The translations under genes were made by a program, and so were the position numbers. Below are positions 4,868 to 5,139 of a DNA stretch of 5,139 nt, piece after piece. The notes under the pieces are model-generated. The model was not told the origin of the DNA. It worked only from the letters and a program-made list of their open reading frames with translations, and did no database searches. How positions within the stretch are numbered: the stretch's first letter is position 1; each line of letters starts with the position of its first letter. Source of the DNA: an uncultured Eubacterium sp. (GTDB lineage Bacteria; Bacillota; Clostridia; Peptostreptococcales; Anaerovoracaceae); assembly GCA_947367725.1 (NCBI GenBank), contig CANBFZ010000168.1, forward strand, positions 1-5,139, read 5' to 3'.

Positions 4868-5139
4868 TTGAAAAAGCCATTACCGGGCAAAGTGGACATC
4901 ATCGACGTGACCCTGCGGGATGGACTTCAGCACGAGGAAATGTTCGTGCCTACACAGGCGAAGCTCTGGATCGCAGAGCGGCTGATGGAAGCGGGATTTC
5001 GGCGCATTGAGGTCGGCACGTTCAGTCATATCAAATATGTACCGCAATTTAAGGATATCCTGGAGGTATTGAAAGGACTTCCGAAAAGAGAGGACGTAGA
5101 GTATACCGTCCTTGCGCTCAACACGAAAGCCTGCGAACG
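4868..5139 (+). CDS. HMG-CoA lyase-like DRE-TIM metallolyase, N-terminal part (3' end outside window)
   Basis: The frame runs from TTG at 4868 to the window end, giving 90 complete codons. It is the start of the catalytic TIM barrel of the HMGL/pyruvate-carboxyltransferase superfamily. DVTLRDGLQHEE carries Arg17-Asp18, and RRIEVGTF carries Glu48. The spacing from Arg17 to Glu48 is 31 residues, the same as between Arg41 and Glu72 of human HMG-CoA lyase. The following YVPQFKD matches the WVPQM segment of that family, and the RDGLQ form favours HMG-CoA lyase over isopropylmalate or citramalate synthase. The usual reaction is cleavage of 3-hydroxy-3-methylglutaryl-CoA to acetyl-CoA and acetoacetate, but this superfamily acts on several acyl-CoA and oxo-acid substrates. 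It is likely the first gene of a sigma-54-controlled catabolic operon continuing beyond the window. Superfamily is secure; substrate is uncertain. Confidence 0.88.
   Translation, partial: MKKPLPGKVDIIDVTLRDGLQHEEMFVPTQAKLWIAERLMEAGFRRIEVGTFSHIKYVPQFKDILEVLKGLPKREDVEYTVLALNTKACE

Overview
The window looks like part of the chromosome of an anaerobic Gram-positive bacterium of the class Clostridia. The basis is a stand-alone methenyl-THF cyclohydrolase (FchA/FTCD_C type) beside FolD, a PAS-containing sigma-54 activator, strong purine-rich ribosome binding sites, and several hairpin terminators. This placement is inference; there is no rRNA or marker gene. All six genes I can support lie on the + strand.

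Region 1 (1-797): the 3' two-thirds of a class I/II PLP-dependent aminotransferase gene, cut by the window edge. A 122-bp gap with three successive hairpins follows. Region 2 (798-1364): tag, 3-methyladenine DNA glycosylase I, with its zinc ligands intact. Region 3 (1365-1751): a 387-bp gene-free stretch. It holds three consecutive dyads built from the heptamer CTGACAA and its complement TTGTCAG, a probable terminator, and then a good sigma-A promoter with an extended -10.

Region 4 (1752-4685): a likely three-gene transcription unit, fchA-like, folD and a sigma-54-dependent activator, with gaps of 9 and 24 bp. The FolD lacks the lysine (Ala52 instead) and the glutamine (Leu96 instead) that the bifunctional enzyme uses for cyclohydrolase chemistry. 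The upstream cyclohydrolase would supply that step, so the two genes read as a split dehydrogenase/cyclohydrolase pair.

Region 5 (4686-5139): an AT-rich spacer with a palindrome and a strong terminator, then a perfect-spacing sigma-54 (-24/-12) promoter. The promoter drives a TTG-started gene for an HMG-CoA lyase-like DRE-TIM metallolyase, cut by the window end. The activator just upstream is the obvious candidate to open this promoter. The most interesting points are the altered FolD active site paired with the cyclohydrolase, the activator/sigma-54 promoter/lyase module, and the unexplained CTGACAA dyad cluster.
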